Positions 23,884 through 43,990 are shown, counted from the stretch's first letter. The stretch is 64,000 bases of DNA from Micromussa lordhowensis (GCA_964020085.1 OZ026601.1:18450430-18514429); one strand, 5' to 3'. The notes: generated from the sequence alone by a model not told the origin. Numbers and translations are program-made.

Positions 23884-25788
23884 CTATTCGTTTCTCGGTT
23901 TCTTGTCGGCATCCTTAGTTTTGCAGTTGTACAGGAACCGCCCTATCCACGAAATGATTCGGATGGCTTTCCAGAATTCGTGCTTTTCTAGAATTCCATT
24001 TAGGATATCTTCTTCTGTTACTGTCACCGCCAAAACTTCCTTGATCGCCTTAGCTTCTATCCGAGTTTCGGGTGTAGGACGGGTAACAATGTCTGGCAGC
24101 CAACAGTCCGGTTTAGTGAGCCATTCTGGTCCTTGCCACCACAAATCTGCTGATATGTCCACTTGTCCACCTCTGCTTCCAAGATCGGCTGGGTTGTCTT
24201 CAGACTTGACATGCCTCCACTGGATGAAGTCGTGCTGTTGGATCTTCCTCACTCTGTTTGCAACAAATTGCTTGTAATCTCCATTGCCCTTTAACCAGTG
24301 CAAGGCAACGCTACTATCAAGCCAGCAGTAGACACTTCTCACTGGGAACCCACTCAGAGCTGTTTTCACGTTGTGAATGAGGTTTGCTGCCATGTGAGCA
24401 GATACTAGTTCCTGTCTGGGAATAGTGAGTCCCCTCTTGGATAAACGTGATTTGGCTGTTAGAAGACCTTGGTTGATGCCTTGAGCTTGATGAATCACTG
24501 TGTAAACTGCGGCGGAAACGCCCTTGCCACTGGCATCTCCAAACCCGTGGAGATCGATAGCTTCAGTTTCTTCCTGGTACTTAGCTAGACTTCGTGGTAT
24601 CTCAACCTTTTCAGGCAAGCAGTTCTTCCAGGCGGTCCACCTGTTTAACAGCAAGCTTGGCAAAGTCTTGTCCCATGCAATGCGGCTGTCACACACATCT
24701 CTGTACAGCATTTTTCCAGTCAGCGTAGTTGGAGACACGAGTCCAAGTGGATCATAGATTCTGGCAAGACTCCCTAGCAAGTCTCTCTTAGTGGGCTGCT
24801 CTGGTGGACTTGGGAAAGTTACTGCTATGGTGTCCTCTTCTTTGTTCCAAGGCATACCCAAGAGCTTTGTCTCGCCTTGTTTTGCTCCCAACTGCTGTTT
24901 CGCGTAGCTCGATTCTTGCTCGCTGGATCCCGTGACATCTGTTTCTAGTGCTGGGATGTTAGAGTGCCACTTGTGTAGTTCGAACTGGGCTTCACTGAAG
25001 ATAGCTTGTGCTGATTCCTTCAAGTGCTGTGCTCTCTGGACTGTCGCTCCACCGCTGATGAGATCATCTACATAAAGACTTCGGAGGATATCTTCAACTT
25101 CTACTAGAAACCGTTCCCGGCAACACTCTAGATGCTCTCGCAGTACTCCCCCAAGCAGGAATGGAGATGGCGCTAAACCGAAGAGAGCTCGCGTGAAGCG
25201 CAGCATCTCAGTCTCTTTGGTATTCAGATCTCTGTACCGATGAAAACGCATCGCATCTCGGTCTGGTTCCCAAATTCGCACTTGTAGGAAGGCTTGCTTA
25301 AGATCACCTGCAATGGCCACCGAATGGAGACGATTCCTCACCAGCACGCTCCACAACAAGTTTTGTAATGGTGGGCCAGTTTCAAGATATTCGTTCAAGG
25401 ATGGTGCCTTTTCATTTGCGCGAGCGGACGCGTCATATACAATGCGTAGTTTGGTACTCTCTGCTGTTTCACGGATTACTGGCTTATGGGGTATGTAGAA
25501 TTCTCTCCCTTTTGCTTCACCTGTCACAGGTTCGACAATGCCTTGCGTCCGCTGATCTTGGATAACGTCATTGTACCTCTCGAGCATTCCAGGTTGTTTT
25601 TCCAGTTTTCTGGTCAGCGCCTCCAACCTCTTCAAACTTCCCTTTTCATTGCTGGGTAGGGGAGGGTGATTTCCTTTCCAGGGTAAGTTAACTTCGTACC
25701 ACCCATCAGGGCTTCTCTTCAGCTGTTCTTTGAACTCTTCATACACACTTGCTTGGTCGCCCGTTGCCGAATCTTCTAGGCCTAACAC
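23884..25788 (-). pseudogene. BEL reverse transcriptase-RNase H
   Basis: 634 codons. The RT has LRIVYDASARAN, AIAGDLKQAFLQVRI and the catalytic YVDDLISGG typical of Pao. The RNase H-like domain follows with DLHGFGDASGKGVSAAVY and CWLDSSVALHWLKG. It is in the same frame as the protease part upstream, separated by a TAA at 25810-25812, and lies upstream of the integrase in another frame. This reads as one polyprotein broken by mutation. Confidence 0.9.
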
Positions 25789-25809
25789 ATCTAGTCTGCA
25801 GAGATTTTC

Positions 25810-26532
25810 TTAATCAAAAGATGACGTCTGCGTCAGGAACATGGGTGTCAGATCTACTTCCTTCCCAGGGGACATCACTGTCCAACCAAAGCGAGTTAAT
25901 TCAGCAATTGGCTCCCCTGGCTGTCCAACTCTCGGCATACTAACTGTCTTAATCTTCGCGTATTCGCTCGCTCCAAGGACTAGGTGTATTGGAAGCTCGG
26001 GTTTCTGGTCTGTGTCATCCATACTGATACCTCTTAGGTGAGAGAATCTTGCAACTTTTTCTTCGTACTTGGGGTTGCCGCGTGAAAGAAGTTTACTTCG
26101 GTTTACTTTGGTTACTTCTGTCTCGAGATGAAAGCTGTCATCCAATCTGCTGATCTTCAGTTTGTGGAGTTCAATCATTTGATTGGCTGACTGCACCATC
26201 ATCTCGATTCGTCTCAGTTCCTTGCGAATGGGGCGTTTCCGTAGGCGGTCAAGGAGAGCAGCAGAGGCATAGGAGCTCCCTGCTCCTGTATCCAACAGTG
26301 CACGACATTTGATTCCTTCTACATTCACCACTATTACAGGGTACGTGACTGCGCTATCTCCAGTCGCCACTAACATCTGTTCGGTTTTTCCTCTGTCACA
26401 AATCGATGTGTGATGTCTTCTTTTCCAGTACAGGCATCCTGTCCAACAATGACACTCTGCAACCTGATGTCCAGTGCCAGTGCAGTTAAAGCAGAGCTGT
26501 TTTTCGCTGAGGATCTTCTTCCGCTCGTCCAC
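25810..26532 (-). pseudogene. BEL zinc knuckle and aspartic protease
   Basis: Continues in the same frame as Gag and RT. Zinc-binding CFNCTGTGHQVAEC is followed by the retropepsin active site CRALLDTGAGSSYAS. The upstream section to 26770 adds another cluster, CVYCEGTAHKASDC. The protease would process the polyprotein. The segment is closed by an in-frame TAA. Confidence 0.85.
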
Positions 26533-26772
26533 AGAAACAAGCTTGTTGCAATCGCTAGCCTTGTGAGCAGTCCCCTCACAATAAACACATGCTCTTGGCT
26601 TCCATTCTCTTTGTTTAGTTTGGAATGTTTTTGATCTCTCATGCCACTGACTCCCGCCTGGCGGAGGCTTTTCCGTCGCCCTGTCATCCTGCTTTAGAGG
26701 GTTTCTTTCCGTCCACTTTCGTAAGGCTTCGACCAGTTGGGGGAAGTCCCACTCTTGCCAATCGTCATCCGT

Positions 26773-27699
26773 TCATACCAGGTCTCCTCTGATGCCTTCC
26801 AGCTTGTCGAGCGTCATCCGCACATAGCCCGCGATTTCTTTCAGTCTCCCTAACGTTTCCAATGACTGAACGTTTGTTAACAGCTTCTCGTAAAAGTCAG
26901 AGATCTTCGCCGGTTGGCTTCCGTGGATGTGGGGCAACGCTAAGATTGCTTGTACGTAGGCGTTGACTATTTCGCTTATCTTTCCGTATCTTGATTTCAA
27001 AATATTTTTCGCTCGCTCGTAGCCCTCTGATTTAAATGGCAGCCCATCAATGCTCACGCGAACTTTCTTTTCGACCAGTTCCTTGAGGTAAGAGAATTTT
27101 GTTACCGTTGGGATTTGAGTGGAGTCTATCTCCGCTTCGAATTGATTCCAAAATCTCAACCAGTCGGCGTGGGTTCCATTGAACGGTGTGATAACAAGCT
27201 TTGGGAGCTTTGAGTTGACCACCTTCTGTGCATGTGACATTGCATAACCTTTTGATTCCTCTCCAAATTTCTTTTCTAAGTGTAGCCTCTTTTCGTATTT
27301 CTCTTCTTCAAATTGCAGTTCCTTTTCGAACTGTTTTTCTTTCATCTGGGCAGTAAAACTAAGCTCAGCCTGCTTCTCTTCTTCTAGCTTTTTGCGCTTG
27401 ATTTCTTTTGCGATCTTCTTCATTTCCGATATGGAGTGCTCGAATTTCGATAATGCAGCGTCGATTTCTCCAGTCCATTTTTTGATGTCGTCTGTTTTCT
27501 CACCGCGTTGTAGTTTCGCTTCTTGTATCTCCACCTTTAGATTGTGTACTTCATCAACTTTTCTCTCTATGATCTTGCATTGTCTTTCCAGTGAAGATAG
27601 TTGCGCCTTTTCGATTATGTTTGCTGTTTCTTCATCTGTAAATTGGAGTAAAGCCAGTTTTGTCTCGATTGACTTCAGCTGTCCTTCATACGTCCCCAT
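26773..27699 (-). pseudogene. BEL Gag
   Basis: 308 codons. The N-terminal half is a charged coiled coil rich in Glu and Lys (to about residue 150), followed by the DUF1759-type capsid segment (LPKLVITPFNGTHADWLRFW, FSYLKELVEKKVR). An in-frame TGA at 26773-26775 separates it from the zinc knuckles, which continue in the same frame. The start is the first ATG after the 5' LTR leader. Confidence 0.85.
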
Positions 27700-27733
27700 T
27701 TCCCCAAGTTTTTCGCTTTAGTTTCACGGAGTC

Positions 27734-27752
27734 CCGTCGGAGGTGCCACTTT
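27734..27752 (-). other. Putative BEL primer-binding site
   Basis: On the reverse strand, TGGCACCTCCGACGGGAC begins four bases inside the 5' LTR and starts with the expected TGG complementary to a tRNA CCA end. The tRNA was not assigned. Confidence 0.5.
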
Positions 27753-27966
27753 TGTCGGAAATAGCTTAAAGTTCTCGACTAAAACAGACATATGATAGAC
27801 TTAAACGTTTTTAATCAATCTCACTGCTCTCTTAGACTCTTACAGATCATGTTTCTCCCACGCCACGACGCTTCGAAAGCTCAAAATTGCACAATAATGG
27901 TATCACATATCAAATGTTCTGAGAATCACGTGAGCGTCACGCAAGGCTCTCGATCTGTCAACCACA
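27753..27966 (-). repeat. BEL element 5' LTR
   Basis: 214 bp, same ends as the left copy. It carries the promoter side of the element. It is followed by ACCA, the target duplication. Confidence 0.9.
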
Positions 27967-28870
27967 ACCATAGTAGGTTTTTAGCAATACTCAATCAGGT
28001 TACTACATAAACAAGCGAGCTACGACGATCGCTACAACGAGATAAATCAAAAAAATGTCTTTAATTTCTCGGAAGTGTATGCAACGCTTGTTAGAAGTTC
28101 CCAAATATCATAATGGTTGCCATATACCCAAATTATGGGCATACATTAACCATGGCATTTTGTAACAACAAATTATAGTCAATACATAAACAAGCGAACT
28201 ACAGTGACATAAATCAACAACTTTCTTTATTTTCTGTCAAGCTTACGATATGCATATCCTTGTTGTAAGAAGTGCTTATATATCACAATGGTTACCATAT
28301 ACCCAAGTTATGGGCATACGTTAACCATGGTATGTTTTTTTTAAATAAATGAATACTACTTATAGTCACTACATAAACAACCGAACTACTACGATTCCTA
28401 CAACGAGATAATGCAAGTAATGTCTTCAATTTCTGGCAAGAGTGTGCAATGCTTGTTGGAAGAAGTTCTTAAATATCATAATGGTTACCATATACCCAAA
28501 TCATGGGCATTTGTTAACCATGGAATTTTGTAACAATACTTCCGGCAACTACATAAATAAGCGCACTTTGAAGTGACGAGAAAACTTAACAAATTTATTG
28601 GTTTTCCGTGAAGCTGACGGAATGCGTGTTGGAAGAAGTTCTTAAAGTATCATGATCATTGGTTATCACACACCCAAACTATGGGCATATGTTAACCACA
28701 GCATTTTGTAACATTAAGATAGTAAATAAATAATCAAGTGAAGTACGGCGAGAGAAATGAAAAAAATTTCTTTCATTTCTGATAAGCTTATGCAATGCCA
28801 GGTACAAGAAGTTCTTAAATATCATAAAGGTTATCAAATACCCAGATTATAGGCATATGTTACCCACGCC
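27967..28870 (-). repeat. Hairpin-repeat array, inverted orientation (right part)
   Basis: Five diverged units continue the array cut by the BEL element. Each has TTACCATATACCCAAAT and ATGGGCATAYGTTAACCA. The last ones (28640-28870) are the most degraded and end at the TSD of the adjacent MITE. Confidence 0.85.
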
Positions 28871-28876
28871 CGTTAA

Positions 28877-29283
28877 AGGCTGGTTTTCACTAGCGACGGA
28901 GTCGGAGTCGGAGTCATAAGAGAGCTTATGACCAAGTGAAAATCGAATATTGGAGTCATAAGCGGAGTCATAAGCTCGACGGAATCGGAGTCGGAAGAAT
29001 CAGAACGTTTCCATTTCTTCCAATTCCGCTAGTCGGAAGCAGAAGCGGAAGACCAAACCAATCGCAAGGCCCGAAATCGAACATTGTCATTGGTTTATTC
29101 TTTCGCTTCTGCTTGCGACTCCGACAATGAAGTTTTCACTTGATCGTAAGCGACGGAGTCATAAGCAAAATCAGTGTTCTGCTTCCGACTCCGATCCGTG
29201 GGTTTGATTTTCACTAGATCATATCGCTTTTTACTTCTGATTACGACTCCGACTACGACTCCGTCGCTAGTGAAAACCAGCCT
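28877..29283. mobile_element. PIF/Harbinger-like MITE
   Basis: 407 bp with 35-bp class terminal inverted repeats: AGGCTGGTTTTCACTAGCGA at left and its complement at right. A 3-bp TAA duplication (28874-28876 and 29284-29286) fits the TWA target of Harbinger elements. The interior is built of GGAGTCGGAGTC and GACTCCGAC motifs on both sides, extending the stem. Confidence 0.8.
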
Positions 29284-29286
29284 TAA

Positions 29287-29811
29287 AACCGGACTACGGA
29301 GACGTAATTTTCACTGATCATGAAGGAACATGGTCTTAACTATGACGACTTACAATGTTCAAACAATCCTGTTTAATCATCCGTCCTCCATTGGGTTCTT
29401 GTCTTACAACTTTCCACGTGACTTGGTTACGATATAGTGAAAGCAAAGACTCATATGGAAACTTTATTTGTACATCCTTATTGCCCTGTTACTTAGAAGA
29501 CAACGAATGCACGACTTTTGGAAACTATCAAAAAGGGGGCTTTACTGCAAGCCGTACACAGATTTTTCGTAAAACAAGTTAGCGCGGTAGTAGTTGAGGT
29601 CTTCATTCTTCATGATTACTTGAATGATTGCCTTTAAAAAAAGTAACACATAGACGTAAGTGAAGAATGGTGGCAACTGGAGTCCACAATCAACATGAGT
29701 GGTTGATATATAATGAAACGTAGATGTGTTGCTTTGGTAGGGACACCGTGGAGACCTTGACATCATAAACGTTGGTCAGTTAAGAGATATCAATTTTATA
29801 GTATACTGTAC
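29287..29811. other. Gene-free stretch
   Basis: No recognised gene. A short reverse-strand open stretch near 29660-29780 could be a further 3' exon of the neighbouring gene but lacks a clear acceptor. Confidence 0.35.
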
Positions 29812-37769
<7,958 letters not shown>

Positions 37770-37868
37770 GTTTTTCTAATGCAAAACGAGGGTCCAAAGG
37801 GCAACTGGGCACTCTTCGTCAAAGAGCCCAAACACGGATCACATTCCGCGGGTCACCCAGGTACAGGC

Positions 37869-38252
37869 CCGGGGGGGGGGGGGTACTCCCTATAATGGCC
37901 TATACGGGGAGGCTCCGCCGAAAGGGGTACCTTTTTCAGGGTTTAGGTATACAAAAAGGTAGGGATTTCACAAATTGAGGTATATAAAAGAGTAGGGAAA
38001 TCGGTCATTTAGGTATTTAAAAGGGCCTTTAATTATAATATTTCGAATAGACGCCCCTTATGGCTGTATCAGTTAATTTATTAAGGACTACATAAAAATG
38101 AGAACAGTAGGCATGTGAAAAGGGTACCTTTTTCAATAAAAGGTATATAAAAGGGGTACCTTTTCTGCCATAATGGTATATAAAAGGGCAAGGGGTTGGA
38201 CCTCAGGCCGGAGCCTCCCCGTATGAAACTTTCTTAATTACCCCTCCCCGAG
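37869..38252. mobile_element. G-rich-ended MITE with palindromic GGTACC motifs
   Basis: Starts CCCGGGGGGGGGGGGGG-TACTCCC and ends TTACCCCTCCCCG, approximate inverted ends. Inside, GGGGAGGCTCCGCC at left pairs with GGAGCCTCCCC at right, and AAAGGGGTACCTTTT recurs. Such elements are common in coral genomes to my knowledge. It lies 100 bp upstream of exon 1 of the reverse-strand gene, so it could affect its promoter. Confidence 0.6.
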
Positions 38253-38399
38253 GTACAGGTCACTGCTTTTATCAACATTATCACAACACATACCCATTTC
38301 ATCCCATGAGCTACTCTCTCTACCTAAAACCAACATGAAGAAGGAGAGTTCTGGAAATGCCACTGGTTTGAAATTCGAAAGTCATACTCGTACTCAATC

Positions 38400-38960
38400 T
38401 CTTGTTTTGCAAAAAAAATTATGTTGTGCTGTACCCCTTACCAGATACCCAAATTATGGAAGCTGTTATATACCATAATGGTTACCATATACCCAAATTG
38501 TGGGCACATGTGAACCATGGTGTTTTGGTTAACAAAATATGGCCAGTGCATAAACAAGCAAAGGACGCCAAGAAACATCAACAAATTTCACTAACTTCTT
38601 TCAAATGTACTCACGTTTGTTTCAATGTAAGAGGTGCTAATATACCATTATGGTTAACATAAACCCCAAATGTGGGCACATGTTAACCTTGGTAGTTTGG
38701 TCGTCTACATGTCAACGACAACAAGAAACACCAAAAAATTTAATTAATTTCTTTTGTCTTTTGTTGAAAGAAGTGCTTCTATACTATCAGGGTTACAAGA
38801 TTCAGAAGAAAATATAGTCCACACAGAAACAAGCAAACTACAACAAGATAAAGAAATAAATGTCTTTATTTTCTGTCAAGGTTATCCAATACCTGTTGCA
38901 AGAAGTGCTTATATGACATAGTGGTTACCACATACCCAACTTAAGGCAAGTGTTAGGATA
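38400..38960 (-). repeat. Distal hairpin-repeat units
   Basis: Three or four degraded units of the ~170 bp family in reverse orientation (TGGTTACCATATACCCAAAT at about 38478, related text at 38650 and 38925). Confidence 0.75.
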
Positions 38961-39013
38961 AATAAACAAATGAAAAGGGTTTACTGGTTCCAATATTACA
39001 TGTACTTATAGTT

Positions 39014-39032
39014 TCAACTGAGAACTGCCCGC

Positions 39033-39072
<40 letters not shown>

Positions 39073-39105
39073 CAATAATAATAATAATAATAATAATAAT
39101 CGTAT
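39014..39105. repeat. (AAT)n microsatellite
   Basis: TAATAATAATAATAATAATA with a single AACAACAAT interruption. Confidence 0.95.
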
Positions 39106-39108
39106 CTA

Positions 39109-39397
39109 TAACAAAATTCTCGATCGTAATTGGTTTTCCGCACGCCTATTTGTCATGTAATCGGCACGCGATCACGTAGGTGGCCAATTACAGCTGTCCG
39201 ATTTGAATTTTTCGTAATCAGACACCTGTAATTGGATACCCACGCGATTTTCACGTCAATTACACCCGCTTTAATGGCTTCCTTAGCAATGTTTTCTACA
39301 GTTTTCAAAACTTAGGAAAAGCGCTACGGATGCTTTTGCTGAAAAGAAGTTCCAAGAAGACATATTTAATTCCGAAATTTGTTATAGATACGATTAA
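39109..39397. mobile_element. Foldback MITE with TATCTATAACA ends
   Basis: CGTATCTATAACAAAATT at 39102-39119 is inverted as AAATTTGTTATAGATACG at about 39377-39394. The interior has palindromic GTAATTGG/CCAATTAC motifs. Both ends abut AT-rich sequence, and no TSD is certain. Confidence 0.55.
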
Positions 39398-39399
39398 TT

Positions 39400-39501
39400 A
39401 GTAATTGGACCTTGTCTCATACAATTCAGGGACCAATCATGCTCATAATTTCAAATCGGCCTCATGCTTCGCGTTTGTTTGCTTTTGAAATTACTCACAC
39501 A

Positions 39502-39541
<40 letters not shown>

Positions 39542-39546
39542 CACTA
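39400..39546. repeat. Short inverted-repeat element (GTAATTGGACC ends)
   Basis: AGTAATTGGACCTTGTCTCA and TACAATTCAGGGA are inverted at the right as TCCCTGAATTGTA and GGTCCAATTACT. The stem spans about 145 bp. Confidence 0.6.
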
Positions 39547-39613
39547 GTAATAACAATAACAATATTATTATTATTATTATTAACAATAATAATAATAATA
39601 ATGATAATAACTT
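39547..39613. repeat. (AAT/ATT)n microsatellite
   Basis: AT-rich triplet tract following the foldback unit. Confidence 0.85.
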
Positions 39614-40375
39614 TTTTAGCTTTGTAAAAAGTGGCTGAAAAGATTATAATGCTAATGGTAGTAGTAAAGGAGTCCTTTAATAGAAATAATTATTATAATT
39701 AATGAAATTTTGTTTTTACATTTTTATCATTATTTATCCTTGTAAATGGTGAATGGTGTTGTTATTCATTTGATGATAAAGTTTTCCCGTTGTAAATAAT
39801 AAAATAACAATCAGGAAATTGCAATTTGCCAGCACCAAAACCAAGGATTTATAACGTTTCAAGTTCTGGTATAACAATGAGTTTGCGTTAACTATTTCTG
39901 TGGTGAGGAAAGCAACATGCACTTCTAATAATCTATCCCCGTCAAGTCTTCACGATGGAAAAGTGGTAAGGTATACTACTGCATAATCGATTGTCAATCC
40001 ATACAAGTTCCCTGATTCTCCAGCAAAGTCCCAAGAGGCGTCCACGAGGGCTCTCAACCAGGCTGAAGTGAATAACAAGAAGAATAGCAGAGCTCGACTA
40101 GCCGGGCAGAAACACGAAGTTAGTGGTGATTTTCACTGGCTGCCGGCGACTTTTGACAGTTCTGTATCCGCAACACAGTTGGTACACAAACGCTTCGGTG
40201 ATCTTCGTGTTCCCCAGCCATATCTTTGGGTCTCGAACTCGAAACATGTGAAATCCTTCTATCCTATGCGATCTTTTGCCGTCCGCCATCTTGCTTTTAC
40301 TGTGGTGATGTTGTGCGCATGTGTTGCCATGCACTCTCGCAGTGGACATGCGTACTTCATGGCTACTTTGCGTGG

Positions 40376-40765
40376 TTATATGCCCATAATTTGACCCAAA
40401 TAATACCTCTTTGATCGGGTAAACTTCCCACCTGCCCCAAGATTTTCTTGGGCTTCAGATCGTCTTTTCTGAGCTCGTTTTAGTTGGGTGGAATTGAACC
40501 TATCGTAACAGGTTTTGTGAAAACTGGCTTTGTGTCTGGACAAAGTGGCAAGAATGTCACCGCCTTCATCTAAACGAGACAGATTTATGTCGGGTAAGCA
40601 GTCTATTTCGGCAAACTGTTTTAAATGTTCTCCGAGTGTCTTATAACCGGCTTCTTTATCCTGCCGTTTGGATTGTGCAGGGCATCGCAGCTTTTCCTTA
40701 ATCGATTGCTGGCAGATAACACACAATGTCCAATCCGTTTTGTCAGCACTGCCTGGGTTATCCAT
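40376..40765 (-). CDS. Cys/His-containing protein of a multicopy family, first exon
   Basis: From MDNPGSADKTDW the frame is open for 130 codons. Features are WTLCVICQQ, LRCPAQSKR, LDEGGDILATLSRHKASFH and KTCYDRFN, giving a CxxC...HxxxC arrangement that resembles N-terminal zinc modules of multicopy cnidarian proteins. A donor (CAG|GTGGG) at 40432 may end the exon; otherwise it stops at 40376. Upstream codons to 40909 are open but hydrophobic and probably not translated. No downstream exon is identified in the window. Function unknown. Confidence 0.5.
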   Translation of the reverse strand: MDNPGSADKTDWTLCVICQQSIKEKLRCPAQSKRQDKEAGYKTLGEHLKQFAEIDCLPDINLSRLDEGGDILATLSRHKASFHKTCYDRFNSTQLKRAQKRRSEAQENLGAGGKFTRSKRYYLGQIMGI

Positions 40766-40909
40766 CTGGGCTGTCAACATGAAATTAACAAGGGTATAAA
40801 TTTTCTTTAGCTTTGAAAGAATAGTAAAAAGGAAAAGAACGACTTGCTTAAGGAACCAGTGAAATAGAAAAATCGTAAGATCACAGTCATGGGTCATGTT
40901 TAAGCGCAC

Positions 40910-41894
40910 AATAATTATAATAACAATCTCATACCAATATTAGACTGCATACTTGTTCTTGGAGGAAGATCGTTTTATGACTTCACATAACAGTGTTATA
41001 CTTACATTTGTCAGTTGTTTGTTTCGTGTAGCACAGAGACGTTCTTTTATCTTTTATCTTTTTGTATCCTTGGATTAATTGCAATTAAAATAAATTTAGA
41101 ATGACAGAGTTCTGTTACGATAAACCGAAGAACTATTTCTCCTTTTCGAATACTTACAGTTCATGCAGAGACAAAATATTGATCTCTCCAGGTATTCAAG
41201 CATGTCTTTTGTGCATTCATCCCATCATTATTGAGTGTAAACATGAAAAAGAACTTAAATATTATAAAAACAAAACCTTTCCTAACTTTTTTGGGGTTCA
41301 AAAACTAAGCACAGTCGCCCAAAACAAAATGGCGGAACTGATATGCAAATTACTTTGACCGCAAAGCATCGTGGGTATATCACATTTTTCCAAATAGCCA
41401 GCAATATAGCTAGCAATAAAAGGGATTTCCCGTCTTCAAAATATCACATTTTTTAGAACCAGGAAGACAGGACTGATTAATGCTTCGTTTTATGAATTTT
41501 CGTATTAACATCAAGGCTTTGAACGGCCACTTCAGGTTCAATCGACATTCACTTCCGGTTTCTTTGTAGAAGCCCTATTTTGCATATTAACTACTTTTTC
41601 GTGGTGAAATTAGAGTTACTAACATACAATTGTCATGTCGGCCCATCTGACACCTGTTTATAGCTTGTATAACGTATATACGCTGATGTGCATTTTCACT
41701 TCCGGTCAAAATGGCGGCCATTTGAAAATTGCACTTAAGTGCACCAAAATATGAAAATAGGCGATGTCTCCATATCACAAATTGTTAGTCATGGTGAATA
41801 CTTGAACTACTGAAAAAATGGTGCTTTTAACAGGAACTGAGCAATTCGCCTAAAAATCTGCACATATCTGCTCCACTATAAATTGTTCACTTAG
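40910..41894. other. Gene-free stretch
   Basis: No recognised gene. Short ORFs such as 41101-41358 lack family signals. ACTTCCGGTCAAAATGGCGGCC near 41699 resembles an ETS/YY1-like promoter motif but has no gene attached. Confidence 0.35.
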
Positions 41895-42075
41895 GACTGT
41901 TTTGTTCCGAGTTCCTATCTGTGAATGGAACACATTGTTCCCAAATTGCTAATGTAGGACACTTTTTGTTCCAAGGTCCTCTATGTGAAGAGAACATATT
42001 GTTCCCAAATTGGTCATCTGGAAACATATTTCGGACCATTTTCTATGCATTCCCATGTTGTTCCCAAATTAAAGT
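41895..42075. repeat. Iteron-like 63-bp repeats, copy A (about 3)
   Basis: TTCCGAGTTCCTATCTGTGA at 41905 and a diverged copy at 41969 (64 bp apart), then a degraded third unit. Each has GTTCC and GGAAC inverted around a short spacer and a GTTCCCAAATTG tail. Confidence 0.8.
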
Positions 42076-42302
42076 ACCCTTTGTAAATGAGGCAAACAAT
42101 AGGGCACGCTCAGACCTGCTTGGGCGAGTTTGCTTGCATGTCACTGTCATGAATTTTGCACAATAGTAATGAGGGCGGGCAAGTAAGAGCATGCCTTAGA
42201 AAATATAAACATATGTGCAGTTCCTTTGCTTGTCATCCGCTCCTTGATTATGGTTCAGCTTTCAAGGAGATCGTGTTGGCCAAATGCTCTTAAAAAGCCA
42301 AA

Positions 42303-43990
42303 TTGAGCAAGAAGTGCAAAGTCAATTGGTCGGATATCGATGGAGCATCACCCAAACCGAAACGGCTTCACTTGGAAAAGGATGAAACCGACAGCTTGTT
42401 TCACTGCCCAATACAAGAGTGTGAGCATGATGGATTTCACAGTCAAAGAGGGTGCAGAAAACATGTCAATAACAAGCAGTTGGTTCTTTTATTTTGACGA
42501 AAAGCCCAATTTGACAGAAATCACAGATTCACTAAAGCTAGCAAGAAATGTTTCAATTATGAACACTATTCAAGGTCAAACAAGTGAGACCACAAAGCAT
42601 GCCGTGAAGTTACTTCTCTCGTTTTCGTTATCGTGTGACATTGGCAAAGTATTCACAAAATGGTTGACTGGAAGTGGTGGCGGTTGCAAGAAAGATCACG
42701 CAGCTCAACAAATAGTGACAAGATGCTTTAAGTTTCTTAGATTTTGTTGTGAAGACGAGTAAGAGTTGACTTTTGACATGGTGGACTTTAGGTTGTGTTC
42801 TCCAAACTCGTTGTTCAAGTTTATCAAGTACTTACAAGATGAATGCAAGCTAGGACATGGTGGGCGTTTGGGCTACATAGATGCTATTTCTGAGATGATC
42901 GACTTCAGAAAACTTCATGGGCCATCAAATACAGTTTTTCGAAAGTTCTCTGCAACAGAACTGTACCTCAAAAGAGCGTGAAAGACTGTTGCAAAGATGA
43001 TGAGATTGCAGTGGACACAAGATTTAGACATTGAAACACTGGAAGCAAGAGGCCACTGGGCAACAATGGAGGAGTTGTTGGAGATCGTGAAATTCCATCT
43101 GCCGCGCTACGAAAATACCGTGAAGAGTTGCAAATCGAGTCCAGCTGAAATTAACCCCTCGGACTTGACATTTGCCTCGAGATTTGTAGCCATGTATCTG
43201 TTCATCAAAGTGAAGAGGTCGCGTCCCATGACTTATCAATATTTGACGGTGGATATGATTGCTACAGCTAAGGAAAAGGGTGGATTCATTGATCAGAAAA
43301 CGTTCAAGACTGCTGGAAAGTATGGATTTGATTCTTTGATTCTGACCGATGCAAACATGCAAGTGCTTAATGGCTACATCTCTTACGTTAGACCTTTGCT
43401 TAAGCCCCAGTGCGATTTCGTTCTCGTCAACAGAAATGGAGGCCAACATGATAAACTGGGGGAGATCATGAGCAAACTTGTTTTTGATGCAATTGGAAAG
43501 TACATCCATCCCACACGTTATCGCCAAATCGTTAAAACGCAGAGTGTCAATGAGCTTACTAGCGAAGAGCAGAGGATTTTGTCGGAAGACCAAAAACACA
43601 GCTCTGCTGTTGCTAAAGTCCACTATCAGAAGCAATGATCCAGAGAAGTGGCTCTGAAGGGTCACGAGTGCCTACAAAAACTTCAAGGTGCCAAGGGCTC
43701 AGAAGTGGACGAGGATATCCACGCAAGACTCAGAGATTCCACTTCCGACGCCAGGCCTTGAGTTGAAAGAGTGCAAAATGTCAACTCCTCCCCCAAAAAC
43801 GACGCCCTCCCTAAACAAATCTTGCGCTCTCACAGGAACATTCGTCATGTTTTAAAAAATCATGAAAGAAGAGGACGATTATCTAAAGGAAGGGATAGCT
43901 AGGCACAGACTGCTATTTTGAGAGGCGACGATTTCCAATTTCAAGGAGGAAGAACAGCGGACTCCCTAAAGAAAAGGGCTGGAATGAAAA
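42303..43990 (+). pseudogene. Zinc finger-tyrosine recombinase-Myb protein, copy A
   Basis: Starts SKKCKVNWSDIDG but the ATG seen in copy B is TTG here. A C2H2 finger (CPIQECEHDGFHSQRGCRKH) is followed by a 2-bp deletion near 42475. The frame then continues with stops at 42760 (TAA), 42979 (TGA) and 43636 (TGA). The core-binding region is FTKWLTGSGGG...FKFIKYLQDECKLG. Catalytic residues are the Arg in RSRPMTYQYLTVD, HPTRYRQ (HxxR) and QKHSSAVAKVHYQK (His and candidate Tyr). Beyond 43640 the Myb-like end is degraded. Most stops sit where copy B has a CGA or CGC codon or another sense codon, consistent with CpG decay. Confidence 0.8.

Larger units (their letters stand above)
22174..27966 (-). 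mobile_element. BEL/Pao LTR retrotransposon, full-length but inactive
   Basis: Two LTRs (22174-22380 and 27753-27966) start TGTCGG and end CACA, are nearly identical apart from a 7-bp indel, and are flanked by a 4-bp direct repeat ACCA. All genes run on the reverse strand, so the right LTR is the 5' LTR. Polyprotein order is Gag, zinc knuckles, aspartic protease, RT, RNase H, integrase. Three in-frame stops and one frameshift break it. It interrupts one hairpin repeat exactly within its TTAACCATGG core. Confidence 0.92.

Noticed and set aside
40068..40394. Forward ORF of 108 codons
   Set aside because: No family signal, overlaps the reverse-strand Cys/His exon end, and composition is not convincing.
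43024..43665. Reverse-strand ORFs of ~200 codons opposite the recombinase (also 51233-51679)
   Set aside because: They lie antisense to the conserved catalytic region and carry no motif.
42303..43990. Ordinary Crypton transposon
   Set aside because: The YR is compatible, but the linked SF3 helicase, Myb end and iterons shared by both copies are not part of known Cryptons.
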